Below are positions 1 to 11,712 of a stretch of 64,000 nucleotides of DNA, in pieces. Both the position numbers and the translations under genes were made by a program. The DNA is taken from assembly GCF_026914185.1 (NCBI RefSeq), contig NC_070571.1, forward strand, positions 5,208,001 to 5,272,000. The letters run 5' to 3'. Numbering within the stretch: the stretch's first letter is position 1; every line of letters begins with the position of its first letter. A model generated the notes under the pieces. It saw only the letters and a list, made by a program, of their open reading frames with translations, made no database searches and had not been told where the DNA came from. The stretch is from Puccinia triticina. Its lineage: Eukaryota; Basidiomycota; Pucciniomycetes; Pucciniales; Pucciniaceae.

Positions 1-60
1 ATTGCTTATGTAAGCCCACCTTCACGCGCAGTCCTTAAGAATCCAACTTAACCTACTCAC

Positions 61-1630
61 AGTACATATAGACAAGGCATATAGACCCTGTTGGGTGCCA
101 AACAAAAAAAAACAGTTAGTGATCCGCGATTCCTCGATCGGAAACCTTTAGGGGGAGAGCGGTGAGCCGAAAGCTAGGGAAAATGGCCTAACCGATTTCC
201 TTCTATCACATCAATCAGCTCGTCCAGAGTAGCATCACACCGAAAAGCGACGTCACAATTGCTCATTCGGTATTCAGCCAAGACAGCTTTAATCTCTTCA
301 GGTTCGAGTTTAGTAAGTGGAACGGTGTTCGAGATCGAGATTCCACCCTTGTCTTTCTTCTTGATGATTATGTTAGGCGGTTTCTTGTTCAGACGAATTC
401 CAAAACCCTGCAAGACAAATCCGACCCCAGTCAGTCATCACTAGTTTAAAATACTTTCTTGGGAAAATTTGGAAACTTTCTTACTTCCAATTCGTTTTCA
501 ATGATCCGCTTATCATCCAGTGGTTTCAGTACGTCCAGAACAATAAATAGAAGATTGCACGACCTACGATGAGCAGATGCGGAAAAAGAGCGCATCAGCG
601 TTGTAAAAGCAAAGGCAGATGATACTATCCGACGCACCTGGCAACTGATTCACAAATTGTTAAATTCAAAGACCACACATGAGAGAAATAAACCAAAGTC
701 AGCGCAGATCAACTAAGCTTGAAGGCAATTATGTGACTGACCAGCAATAACCTGTCGACCACGACCTTTCCCGTCTTTGGCACCCTCGATAATTCCCGGA
801 AGATCGAGAATTTGGATAGATGCACCCCGGACATTCATTGTTCCGGGAACAGTCGTCCTACATATGTTCACATAGCCCGTGTCAGGGGGCCAGCAGCTGA
901 TAGATCGGTGAGGATTTGATTGACTGACAAAGTGGTGAATTCGTAGGCAGCGACAGCAGATTGTGTGCCAGTTAAGCCAGACATCAGTGAAGACTTTCCT
1001 ACCGAAGGGACTGGTACCAAGACCATAAATAAGTAAGCGACGATCTCAATCCAATTGAAAAAATCCAGTATTTTGCAGACTAGGTTGATGACATACACCC
1101 AACAAATCCTACACTGGCCACCCCTGTTCTAGCCACGTCAAATCCGACACCAGGACCACCACCACCACTAGACGAAGGAGTTAGCAGTTCCCGCTTTAGT
1201 TTTGCAAGTTTGGCTTTCAGTTGACCTGGTTAGGGTTATTGAAGTGAAAATGTTGAATCGAAAACTTTAGTCAAGGTAACTTCGTAATCATCTATTCCTC
1301 CATCGCAATTAGAGAAGAATCTTCAATCAAAGTACTCACCTAAATGAAAAGCGGTCGCTTTGTTCTGTTGACAAGTTCAGACAGGGTAAAAGCAACGATC
1401 AGTCAATTATTTTGCCAAGGAACGAACGAGAATTTATGGTTTTCTAATAATTGCCAATCAGCGATAAAGACTAACTTTTTGAGTTTTGGCCTGAAGATGG
1501 CGAGATAATTCCGAGTGGATTGAAAAATGATAATTCTCGATCAGTCTCCATGCGTGGCCAGAATTGACGAAATTCTCGATCATACCATCTCATCTTCGAT
1601 GGCCTTGATTTTTTCTACGGCGGTTGACAT
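61..1630 (-). CDS. RBG1: DRG-family GTPase Rbg1/DRG1 (3' end beyond the window)
   Basis: This is a developmentally regulated GTP-binding protein of the Obg/DRG class. In yeast and man it binds a DFRP partner and associates with translating ribosomes. Ten exons can be read: 1630-1586, 1490-1476, 1364-1340, 1225-1097, 1010-929, 857-742, 644-638, 563-485, 407-193 and 87-61. All phases close. A donor at 60 shows that the gene continues off the left edge. The product starts [15 protein letters not shown]. It shows the lysine-rich N-terminal helix, a glycine-rich linker, the P-loop FPSVGKSS, switch I EFTTLTTVPG, the G3 block [18 protein letters not shown] and the DRG1-type block [16 protein letters not shown], then the TGS-proximal [13 protein letters not shown]. 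The blocks match DRG1/Rbg1 better than DRG2. Exon 7 is only 7 nt and exon 2 only 15 nt. No frame damage is seen. Confidence 0.93.
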
Positions 1631-1887
1631 TTTGGAAATGGGCTACCGATGCTTCTGCTTTGCTCTGGATCGATGTCGATGATGACTGCCCAAGGTTTTA
1701 AGGATGTTGGCTGCGGTAAAACTTCCGCCGAGTTGGCGTCCTTCGACTTGGGGGCAAACCCCCTTCGGGTGATCGGAGTGCTATCGGGCCCCCGGCCGAA
1801 AACCTCGTTCAATCAGAGACTGGAAGCTTTTCCTTTTGTCCTTCGGCCTGACCATCAAGCCACCAGATTCCTTCAAACCTCAGTCCG
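1631..1887. promoter_or_regulatory. short divergent intergenic region between RBG1 and PET191
   Basis: Only 257 bp separate the two start codons, which face away from each other. The promoters and 5' UTRs of both genes must lie here or overlap the neighbouring exons. No clear TATA box is visible. Co-regulation is an inference from the spacing only. Confidence 0.5.
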
Positions 1888-2261
1888 ATGGAAACGATCG
1901 CACCAATAGCCTCAAAAACAGGTGGACGAGGTGGACCATGCCAGCAAATCAAAGCAGACCTGACCGCCTGTATCCTTCGGTCTGATTGCGTGCTCAAGCC
2001 ACCCTATCGGACACCCAAAGAATGCCTCCAATCTCACCTCGATGAACTCCCTGCCGAATGTTCTCATCTGCGATATGCTTTCTTCGACTGCAAGCGTGGT
2101 CTGGTACGTCTTCCACGATCTCCATGTCCGTACTCCAGAACAACTAATTTTATAATTTCTCTCTACTTTTGTTCGACCATTCAAAGCTCGACATGAGGAA
2201 ACGTTTTCGAGGTTTAGACCCAAGCCAAACTGCCACTACACCTCCGAACTCAAGCTCTTGA
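1888..2261 (+). CDS. PET191: cytochrome c oxidase assembly factor Pet191/COA5
   Basis: This is a small twin-CX9C-type protein of the mitochondrial intermembrane space needed for assembly of complex IV. There are two exons, 1888-2103 and 2187-2261, joined in phase 0 at a GTACGT donor, giving 96 residues. The visible family blocks are GGPCQQIKADLTACILRSDC, the TPKECL block, then AFFDCKRGLLDMRKRFRG across the splice junction. The cysteine spacing matches Pet191/COA5. The tail after FRG is short and Thr/Pro/Ser-rich. The start at 1888 was chosen because it gives an N-terminus of normal length before the first conserved cysteine. An upstream exon cannot be excluded. Confidence 0.87.
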
Positions 2262-3130
2262 GCAGAATCTTGATGCCTGTGATACGTCCCTCTAAACTCG
2301 GGTCCAAACTTAGAAAGCCTCGACCCGATCATTGAGGGAGGTTCACGATAAGATTTTTTGCTTCCCGAGGGATGAAGCTTGCTTACTCGTAAAATTTAAA
2401 TCCCCATATGCCATTGGCAGCAGTGATGTCATGTAACAGCCCTGTTCACATTGTGAATTTTAGTTATAATTATATGGCACTGAGCATCAAATTTACATCA
2501 ATTTTTCAACTTGTTCAGAATCTGAAAAAACACCTACATCATGATGCCAAATCAGTTTATGAAATTTTATTCATAAACTTGTTAAGATTATAATTAAAGT
2601 TATTGATGATCAGGGCTAATAACCACTGCTTTTCTATGACCTGGCCTCACCAAGGCCCATATTGTATCACTCAAATGTTTGGATCATGACTTTCCTCATC
2701 ACTCCTCATCATTCCCATTCACCACCCCAAAAAGCAAGGCAATGTGGGCACATTGCCATGCTCTGAAAATGATTTAAAACTAGTTTTAAATAGTTGTATT
2801 CAGAACAAATTTTACTGAAACAGTGCTTTATATGTTTGTTACTTATACCTTGCAAACACCCAACTATTTCCATTGTTCATGCAAATTTCCCTGAAAAGAA
2901 TGGAGTACAACATGTGAATTCTTTGAAATTTCTCTAAAATTCATTGTTCAATTTCACCTCAACAGAAATGCCCATGCATCCAACAAACAATGTTCAATAT
3001 ACATTCTTAAATCACTGCCCAAAAATATTCTTTGTATAATTTTATTGTGTTTATACTGCTCATAGTTTTACTTGCTGATCCTTTTTGGGATTCTGTATGT
3101 GCTGCATTTTCTGGGGGCTCTGCCTTACCC
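2262..3130. other. intergenic, AT-rich, no gene seen
   Basis: Only short open frames are present, without recognisable protein similarity. Base composition drops to AT-rich directly after PET191. Nothing else is supported here. Confidence 0.6.
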
Positions 3131-3885
3131 CAATGAAGTAGAAACTTCATTGTGATTTGAATGCAAATTGCATTTTGAATGAGGTTAAAACCTACACCCA
3201 ATGCAATTTATTTTACCTAACTAGAATGCAGATAGAAACTTTATACAGTAGAAGATGTATATCCTCTGTTTGGAGGCTCTATCTTTATTGGATGAAGGTA
3301 CTAACTTCATTGGAAGACAGTTTTACCCCAGTTTGGAGGAGGTAGAGCATCCATCCAACAAAGGTTGTGGCTTCATCAGGCTCATCTGATGAAGTTTCAA
3401 CACCCATTGGATGGAGGGACCCGGAGAGCCTACAACTGATGGGGGTAAATCCTCCATTAAATTAAGAGAATACCACTATTTGAGGAAGGTGTAACATCCA
3501 TTGGGTGAGGCTGTAGCTCCATTGGATTGAGGTACAACCACTTTATGCAATGGGATTACCTGGATGGGATGAATTTAGACTTTCTTGATCCAAAGGGAGT
3601 ACCCCCATCAGGTGGAGTTACATAACTCCAGTCAATTGAGGTTGTACCCCTATCATGTGAAGGTAAAACTTGCATTGAATGGGGGTGTTGACTCTGCCAA
3701 ATGGGGGTACCACATTCATTGAACAGAGGTTGTACCTCCACCTTATGGTGGTTGTGCCTCCGCACTATGGGGGCACAACCTTGATTGAAGAAAGGCTGTA
3801 CCTCCATCTGATGGGGGTAAGGCCTCCATTGAATGGAGCTTTTACCTCCATTCAAATCACAATGGAGGATGTACTCCATCAGGCA
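3130..3885. repeat. degenerate minisatellite with CCAT/ATGG half-sites
   Basis: Units of roughly 20-30 bp built on variants of GTACCTCCAT and its complement ATGGGGGTA follow one another for about 750 bp, in both orientations. The short open frames on both strands are by-products of the repeat. Unit boundaries are too diverged to fix by eye. Confidence 0.6.
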
Positions 3886-4110
3886 GAGGCCAAATTGAGG
3901 CCAGGTGACTTTGGATTATTGTACAAGTCACTTTGGCCCTGGGTACTTTGGACAATTGTCTAAGTCACTTCAAGTACTTTGGACAAGTCACAAGCTTCCA
4001 AGCCACTTTGAGGAATTTTGATGATTGTCCAAGTGAATTTACTTTGGATGATTGTCAAATTAACTTTAAGGACTTTGGAAAATTGTCCAAGTCAGTCTTA
4101 GGATAAAATT
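3886..4110. repeat. degenerate repeat with the core CACTTTGGACAATTGTCCAA
   Basis: A second short repeat follows the first. Variants of ACTTTGGA, ATTGTC and CAAGTCAC recur about every 25-35 bp. The core contains the palindrome GGACAATTGTCC. Confidence 0.5.
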
Positions 4111-4847
4111 GACAACCTGCAGGTTGGAAAACAGGTCCCTGCCACGGGTAAGGTTACCAGAAAATGGGCACCGGGTTTTGCCTTGGCAGGTACCAAGGGT
4201 GGTGTTCTGGCTGCACTTGCTCTCAAAATGTGTGCCTGCTTTCCAGTCCTCCTATCTTTGCTTCCCCATGCAGGCTGTCCAAGGAGAATTCATCAAGGCA
4301 GCTGAACCAGGTATCGTGTTTCAAGCAACTATCTTCCGGGAACCACAGAGCCGCTTACCTCCGTGCCGAAGCCCTTGCTTGGCGTATCCCCATCCACAGG
4401 GGCCAAGCCCATGATGACAGCTAGCTCAGATTTATTTTATACCAAAACAAGTCCCCTGACCGCCATGAAAATAGGGGGCTCAGGTTGGGTGTGGACAGGC
4501 CATACCCAGGGACCTAAATGTTTTATCAAAAAACCAGGCACCCGCCGGCACCAGGAAGTACCAGGCCAAAACCATCCCTGGTTAGAGCACTGTAAAATAT
4601 GGGTTAAACTTCTTTAACCACTGGTTTAAGCTTCTGCAACACCTAGGTTCAACTTGTGTCAAGAATGGATTATCCATGTGTAATAACAATGTTTTAATCA
4701 TGTCAATGTGGGCATATTGCCTTGATTTTGCAGTGGTGATTGGAGATGGCACTTTGCACCCAGTTACCTGTGGTGAGTGTGGGAAAAAATGGGTCAATAC
4801 CATTCCATACAACATTTGGCCCAATTTTGTATTGAATCAATCCCCAT
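4111..4847. other. intergenic, no gene seen
   Basis: Only short chance open frames are visible. The stretch leads directly into the left arm of the inverted repeat. Confidence 0.55.
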
Positions 4848-6065
4848 TCACTTCAAGGATAATTAAATTTCCCAAAAAAAATACTCAAAGTTTGAGGTTG
4901 GGAAAATCATTGAAAAAAATCACTCCGTACTGGAAAAAAATGCAAACTGAGCGTGCTCAGCCAAAAAAATAAAAATGTGTCAGACTGAGTAAAAAACAAT
5001 GGGGCACATTTTTGGGTTGATTTGTTGGACGGGCCTGCACAAGGCCCGCATGGGCCCCTAACAGGCCCGTTGGGCCCATTGAAAAAGTAGTATTTGTTTT
5101 GAATTCCCATGCTCTGCTAAAATGTGAAATGGGTTGAAATGAATGAAAAATGAGGGGGTAAATTTTTGGGGAGATGTTTTGGACGGGCCTGAATGAGGCC
5201 CACATGGCCCCCACAAAGCCCACTGGGCCCATTGAAAGAGTAGCCTTGGTCAAGAATGCCTATGCTCAGCTAAGAAACAAAAATGTGTCAGACTGAGTAA
5301 AAACCCTAGGGGCACATTGTTGGGGAGGCTTATTGGACAGGCCTGCATCAGGCCCGTATGGGCCAACAAATTTCCAAGGGAAGGAAAGGGCCTGGACATA
5401 CATTCTGTGAGTGCACAAATGTCACACAGATGTCAGAAGCCCTTCAATATCTTCTGTTGATTTGTGGTCAATTGGTGCTGTTCTCAAACATCATATGGGC
5501 ATTCTTAAGCAATACTACTTCTGGGTTGGCCGAACCAGCTTTGGGTGGTCCCTGACGGGCCTGATGCAGGTCTTTCAATAAGCCCTCCCCAAAAGTGTGG
5601 CCCCATGTTTTTTACTCAGGTTGACACATTTTTGTTTCTTAGCTGAGCATAGGCATTCTTGACCAAGGCTACTCTTTCAATGGGCCCAGTGGGCTTTGTG
5701 GGGGCCATGTGGGCCTCATTCAGGCCCGTCCAAAACATCTCCCCAAAAATTTACCCCCTCATTTTTCATTCATTTCAACCCATTTCACATTTTAGCAGAG
5801 CATGGGAATTCAAAACAAATACTACTTTTTCAATGGGCCCAACAGGCCTGTTAGGGGCCCATGCGGGCCTTGTGCAGGCCCGTCCAACAAATCAACCCAA
5901 AAATGTGCCCCATTGTTTTTTACTCAGTCTGACACATTTTTATTTTTTTGGCTGAGCACGCTCAGTTTGCATTTTTTTTTCAGTACGGAGTGATTTTTTT
6001 CAACGATTTTCCCAACCTCAAACTTTGAGTATTTTTTTTGGGAAATTTAATTATCCTTGAAGTGA
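4848..6065. repeat. 1.2 kb inverted repeat (hairpin or foldback element)
   Basis: The left arm (about 4848-5290) and right arm (about 5625-6065) are nearly identical reverse complements. A 98-codon chance frame is identical in both arms (5253-4957 minus, 5659-5955 plus). The outer ends read CACTTCAAGGATAATT and its complement. Inner parts (5291-5365 and 5535-5624) are still related but diverged, and about 170 bp between them is unpaired. Each arm holds about three diverged tandem units of 120-170 bp rich in GGCCC. No transposase is present. It could be a foldback element or a head-to-head duplication. No target duplication was found. Confidence 0.85.
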
Positions 6066-7060
6066 TTACGTGCCAGCAGACCGGTCTTTCAATAGCCCCA
6101 TCCAAGCTCATTCACAGTAAATATTTATCCTGTTACTGCTGTGGTGGCTTATATGGGCTCAAGTTGACAGAATGTCCAATCAGCAATGGTGCAGGTGGGA
6201 ATTTACATGTGTCTTACATCAAATTTGGATGAGTGAGGCAGATTCAAGTTTCAATCATTGGAGACAAGAAAGGCTGGGACTGGAGCATATGGAAATTTGG
6301 GCAGAAATGACAAGCTAGTTCAGGAAATTTGCTTGAAGCAGAGTTGAATGGGAAAGGCAGATGACATACATGGAAGGGGGAGGAGCAATGGGGGTGAAGA
6401 TTCTTTCTCTTTTCATCTTGATTTGGGGGAACTCACTATCTTACTAATCATCATATTACTTGGTATTAGAGAGATTTATCATATTTTGAACACTACTTAC
6501 TATTTGTGCAATGTGGACCTTGCCTGTGAAGTGGAGAGCTTTATTTCACCTAAAGATAGGCTCATCGTGGAGCACTGAAGATTAGTGGAGTAAAGGTTTG
6601 AGTAGCTCCCAACAGTTGGTCTCTCACCAATGCACCCCAGCTCCACTTTCTGGTGGAGCCCGCTTTGGCTGCCCCAGCTCACCCACTGCTGAACCGGCAG
6701 TATCCAGGCCAAATCTCCAATCAATTGCAACCTTAACCAACTAACACTTGACAACAAATTTTCATTACCAGTAAACTGTAATGGCAATTTCAGCACATCA
6801 TGAATCAATATGATACCATTAAAATACCAGTAATACCCAGTTTTGGTGAAGGTAAGTTATCCATGGGTGTGAGTACTTTCCAACACCTGCCCAGGCAGTT
6901 TGGGATCTGTGTTCCTGTACATCTGAGATTGCACCTGCAAAGGTGGGTACCCGGGAGCATCTAGTAGGTAACTACAGGTAAGCTGCAGGGACCCCTGTGT
7001 GTGCACTGCTCAGTTGAATGACTGGTCCACAATTAAGAGACTTGATGCAACTGGCCAATC
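6066..7060. other. intergenic, no gene seen
   Basis: No conserved coding block is visible on either strand, and the open frames are short. No repeats were recognised by eye. Confidence 0.5.
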
Positions 7061-8110
7061 AAGAAAATGCATCTTGTCCTTGAGGCAAGTCCATTGAGAA
7101 GAGCTCCTCTTGATGACTGATCATGTAAAAAGGAGCTCTTATTAACCAGTGAAACCAATGTTGAAGTCCCTTCTTCTCCGCAGCTCCGCGACGGACTCTC
7201 GAACTTGATCCCTGATCCTACTCCCCGCTCGTCTCTCCCACTCTCTCTTTCCCCGCTCTTCTCTTCTAGTCTCTCTTCCAGCAACCCAGTCAAACATGTC
7301 TCCAATTCTCCTTCCAACCGTCAATTCCCTATTCATCTCATCAAGTACTCAATCCAGTAATCAACCATCCTGAAACCCTTCAAGAACCACAAGCCGGCCG
7401 TAACATCCTAACCTCAACCACAAACCGACCGAATCCCAAAAAGTCAGAACCACAATCCGGCCCCACTCTCCTTGCCTACAAATACGGCTCCTTGAGCTCA
7501 CCAAACTGGATCCTCAGCAGCTCATTGATCTTCTCTCGATCTCAACCTTCCTGCTCAGTCCTCAAAATTCAATACCTCAAGATTTCCCTCTGCCTTCGAC
7601 TCCTCCCCTCTTTTGCTCTATTCTTTCTTTCCTCGATCATTTTGCTTCTCCGATCCCGTCGGCTCCAACTCCAATTCAACTCGGCCTCAGTCTCCCCATC
7701 ACCGGTTCTGGTCATTCCGACCCTGTCTCTCAACATCATCAATTGGATCTTTCCAATTTGGTGAGAACAGATTGCTTCCACTTTCTATTGTCTCTCCCCT
7801 GCTCACCGTTGTCTCCTATCCTCCAAACCTCTCACAGTTTCTACTACTACACTCTCTTTGACATCATCTATTTGAGTCTGTCTGTTCTACTTCCCCCAAA
7901 AAACTACAACTTTTGTGGTATGCTCTTTTTTCCTTGTCCATGATTCTTTTCCTATATTCCTCAATGTTTCTGATAGTTTTGTTATTAGTTCTGGTTCTTG
8001 TTTCACCAATAAAAACAGTATTCTCTCAACCAAGAGTAGCTCTTCTCAAGATTACTTTTCATTGCAAGGAGCTCTTCTTGATAGATTCACATTAAGATTC
8101 TTCTAAGGCA
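7060..8110. other. CT-rich segment, possibly an old LTR
   Basis: The plus strand is strongly pyrimidine-biased from about 7140 to 7870. Variants of GAGCTCTTCTTGAT occur near both ends (about 7095-7140 and 8035-8085). Such strand-biased, promoter-like stretches bounded by related motifs are typical of decayed LTRs. No TG...CA ends or target duplication could be fixed, so the call is tentative. Confidence 0.25.
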
Positions 8111-8457
8111 GAAAAAGTCACATATTGAACGGATTATATTAGCTCCAAACAAGGCCTAAAAGTTGGGTCAGCCTTTTTGCACACCTAAAGATTCACCCAC
8201 GCACACCAAAAAAGGTGTACACTTCCAGGTTTTTTGGAGTGCACACCTGTGCAATCCGGCATTTCTTGGAGTGAAAATAGTTAACTTGTAAAGTGTAAAG
8301 GCTGAGCAGCTTCATCACAACATATTGTTTTACTCAGCCATACAATATAGCTACTGATCTACTTTGCAGGTGAGGGCCCCTTCTTTCTCCATTCTGGTGC
8401 AGTCAGATTACAAATAAACTAATTTTCATATTTTGAAATGCACGCAAATTCAAGAGG

Positions 8458-8672
8458 GTCAATGTGTGGCAGACATCCAATGGGTTTGACGTCTTAGGTG
8501 TGGTTATAGATTACAAGAAAAAGACACCTGTGAGTTTGAACTAGATCAAGTGATTCCTCTAGAAATCATTCAGCTTTCCCAAGAGCACACTAGCAAGTAC
8601 TTGGCCAATTCAATCCGAGTCATTGTAGAGAAATTTGGGATTCAGAATCAGGTAAGCCTAGTGTGAAGTTGG
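8458..8672 (+). pseudogene. hAT-family transposase fragment, frameshifted
   Basis: One frame reads VNVWQTSNGFDVLGVVIDY, which resembles the WTS...LGV block of hAT transposases. After a stop, a second frame continues with LEIIQLSQEHTSKYLANSI followed by the VEKFGIQNQ block, like the hAT HTGENLA...L..FGI region. A donor-like GTAAGC follows. The rest of the catalytic domain is missing or scrambled, so this is a dead remnant. Assignment rests on these two blocks alone. Confidence 0.5.
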
Positions 8673-8849
8673 GCACATCAGAGAACCAGCATGGGTATTT
8701 GAAAGCAAAATTTGATGAACCAATTGACCAGATGGATATGATCTGTTTATCACTCTGCAAACAATATTTCCCAAACTGGTCAACCAACAGCTTGAGGACC
8801 ACTATTGTTCTACTGTTTTCATTAAGTCCAATCTAACTCACACCGCAAT

Positions 8850-8935
8850 CCCTTCCGCCACGATGGATATTGATTGTTGAACACCTGTAAACCTTAACTC
8901 TTCTCCCTCCTGTCATCTTCACTATTTTTTCGATG
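8850..8935 (+). repeat. dispersed repeat, copy 1 (inverted partner at 13063-13147)
   Basis: About 85 bp, including CCTTCCGCCACGATGGA, ATTGATTGTTGAACACC and CCCTCCTGTCATCTTCACTA, recur in reverse complement at 13063-13147 with a few mismatches. It is probably the edge of a dispersed element; the whole element was not resolved. Confidence 0.7.
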
Positions 8936-9970
8936 TGATGTCTTTTTTAATTGCTATGACTTGATATAAAAACTAGAAACATTTGTCATCCATTTTATGT
9001 TGTTTCCTCTCTTCCTGCATGAACGCGTGCTTCTGCTGGGAATGCATGTCCGTATTCCTGGACAATCAAGGGTAAATTACTATTCTTTCTTCCGGATACA
9101 AGAGACAAATGACCTGGAGATTCCTGTAGAACAATCAGATGCATAGCCCTAGAATTGACACGAAAATGACCTGGGAACTTGGGCACCAGCTATGTAAGAG
9201 GTTTGCCTGGAATAAGAACACGGATGCAAATTTTGCGAGGCAATTGATGAGTGTTTCACTCACGCAGGTTCTACTTCCAAGAATCGTGTTGTTTTTTCCA
9301 GAGTTCATCTAACTTTGCACATAAGAAAAACTTGCCTCTGTGTTTGATACAATGGAAATATGTGATAATTTGTGCCAATGCGGCTTGAATTGCAGTTAGG
9401 TAACTTGGAATGATACACAAAGTAAAATTGCAACAAGATTTGATTTCAGATGGATCTTAGATGGATAGTTTGATCCATAAGTAAATCACTTTATAAAGAA
9501 ATTGAGGTTTACTGCACGAATTTGGTATGATGACAAGACTTCAGCTTGATTTTGATTGGAGTTGATGAATCTGAAATATGAGAGTTACAACAGTTAAGCC
9601 TACAACTAGGGCGCTAAGATAATGAGAGTATAGAAGCTTGTAAGGAGAAAACGGTTCCCGACTGCCTTTGAAACTAGGCACATGGTGTAGATTTAAAGAT
9701 AGATAATTTGATGTGTTACAGTATAAGAAAGGGTGGAAGGAGTGATATATTTGGTAATATTTTGATACATCTGGGTCCTCAATACAATTCTCTAGCAAGA
9801 GACAAGTAAAGGAAAAACAAGAGAAAGTCCAATAATACAAGCACTAGAGAGAGAAAGAGGATTGGCATGAATCGTTGGAGATAAGAGGAATAATGGAAAG
9901 TAGCTTTCTGCGTTGGACTGGGGTCTAAGGAGAAAAGAGAAAGAATTGAATACTCACTAGATTTGATCAT

Positions 9971-10330
9971 TCAAGCGGGTTTGGTAACGCTTCCTCCAGA
10001 AAACTTGAGGTCCTTGACTTCTCAAGGAAGGTCTTTGACAGTAAGAACCATGCCGTTGCGTCGTGAGGCTGGTGTTGGCGGTGAGGGAGGGAGATTCTTG
10101 AGCTCTGGAGGGAGCTCGTTGGCGGCAAGAATCAAACCCTTGCGGTGCTGAGAGCGCGATGGGGATGGGGGGAGGGCAGGGGGGGTGGTGATGATCATGC
10201 CCTTTTGGCGCTCTGCTCGGGATGAGGGAGGGGGGGTAGCGCATTTAGGGGCTGGCTTGGATGCTGGCTTTTTCCTCTTGATGATTGGGTTGCGGGAAGG
10301 GGCCCCAATTGGACAGGTTGACGAAAACAT
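9971..10330 (-). pseudogene. small proline-rich paralog A, truncated by an in-frame TGA
   Basis: The frame opens MFSSTCPIGAPSRNP and runs 102 codons to a TGA at 10022-10024. The same frame then stays open as EVKDLKFSGGSVTKPA to a second TGA at 9971-9973, which aligns with the natural end of paralog B. Shared blocks are CPIGAPSR near the start and an internally repeated motif, basic residue + G + three hydrophobics ... LPxELKxL, seen two to three times. An overlapping frame starting at 10395 begins MKKEKALLLFLGGIAILG and looks like a signal peptide, but it is out of frame with the conserved part, so it is probably chance. Function is unknown. A 5' UTR intron with a GC donor (AAG|GCAAGT, near 10600) is possible. 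Confidence 0.5.
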
Positions 10331-10718
10331 CTTGTGGATAGGCCCAAGATTGCTATGCCCCCCAGGAAAAGCAACAGGGCCTTCTCCTTCTTCATAATAA
10401 GAACAAAGTAAGATATATCAGAATTTACCTCGAAGAGTTAGTAGGAGAGTGTTGCCCGGCCAGATAGAGATTTGGGACCACAGGTGTGAGCCTCACATGT
10501 TATGGACTGCGCGCAGAAATAATAAAATGTTAGAGATTGATGGATGGCGGTGAGAATGGGCAGAAGAGGGGGGGAATACGACAGAAGATGGAAACTTGCC
10601 TTGGAATGTTGGATCAGAAGAGGGAAAAATAGGACGTAGGAGTCAGACTTTTGTGAAAAGGCTTGGAGTGTTTGAGGAGCTGAGAAGAGCCTTTCTAAGG
10701 CGTTGTGGTTGCTGTAGA

Positions 10719-10732
10719 GGGGGGGGGGGGGG
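10719..10732 (+). repeat. poly-G tract (14 nt) in duplication unit 1
   Basis: An uninterrupted G run lies upstream of paralog A. A 17 nt run sits at the matching place upstream of paralog B. Confidence 0.85.
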
Positions 10733-11712
10733 TAATATGGGGGGAAGGGTATGTGTTACTATACAAGCTTAGAGAAAGGAAAGGATGTAGGTAGGAATGA
10801 GAGGATTCCAGTCAGTACTTCCGCCCTTTAGTCAGGGAGAGAAGGTCGAGAGGTAAAGGGGGAAGCTGAAGAAAGAGACGAGGGGAGGGAAGATGAACCG
10901 GAAACCCAGGCAATCTGCGAGCTTATTTAAGGTAGATAGCTCAGCAGTGAATGCTGCTGCAACGGTTTCCTACTACTACCCTTTTTTCCCCTTCATAGGT
11001 ACGCGCGCGTTTGATTTGGCCCTCTGCTGAGCTGTTCCACGATCACAACTCAATAACAAACTTCCTGTAGACGCCAACCTTGGACTGTGATTGGCCAAAC
11101 TTTAATACCATGTGCTCACAACGCGGATGTAGTTTGAACAGATGCGTTTCTCAGTCTTCGAATCATTCCCGCTACAAGGGTGGATGGAAATCCAAACAAT
11201 TCTCCTTCTTTCTTACATCAAAGTATCCAGAACCCCATGGAGCTTTATGAGCTCACCATCTCTGGCTCCTTTAAATCTTTTAGATAACAAACTGAATTTC
11301 CTTGAGTCAAAGAAGTACGAGAGTAATGAAACAAATGGCACAATTGGCAGTGAAACTAGATTTGATGATAAAGGCTCTAGGCTTCATGGATTGCGACTGC
11401 CTTTGAAACTAGGCACAAGGTGTTAAGAGGTCGTTATCCAAACCATACAAGTAGATGCAAGAGACTTCTGCATGTTCTATACTGTTCTATAACAGAACTA
11501 CTGCAAGCAAGACAAAGTGTCCAAGAAAGACAAGGTATTCATGAAAGACGAAGTATACAAGCAAGATTTGAGAATATTTTTGAGAAGGGAAATATGAAAC
11601 AGTTGCTGCAAGCAATGATAGCAATGAAGGAAGGAGTCAATTAAATATTAGTATGTTATTTTGAATCCGCAGAATAATTGATTGCCAGTGAGTATTTACT
11701 GGGCTTATTAAT

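Larger units (their letters stand above)
9659..11155. repeat. tandem duplication, unit 1
   Basis: Landmarks of this unit recur in the same order at 11396-12665. They are GACTGCCTTTGAAACTAGGCACA (9659 and 11396), the 3' end of the small gene with ATTCAAGCGGG (9969 and 11711), the splice-like AAGGCAAGTT on the minus strand, a poly-G tract (10719 and 12270), AATGCTGCTGC (10950 and 12367), TGTGATTGGCCA (11087 and 12510), and GATGCGTT with TCGAATCAT. Spacing between landmarks varies from about 1.4 to 1.74 kb, so the copies have diverged by indels. Confidence 0.75.

Noticed and set aside
10195..10395. Frame starting MKKEKALLLFLGGIAILG with a signal-peptide look
   Set aside because: It is out of frame with the CPIGAPSR/LPxELK protein conserved between the duplicated units and has no counterpart in unit 2.
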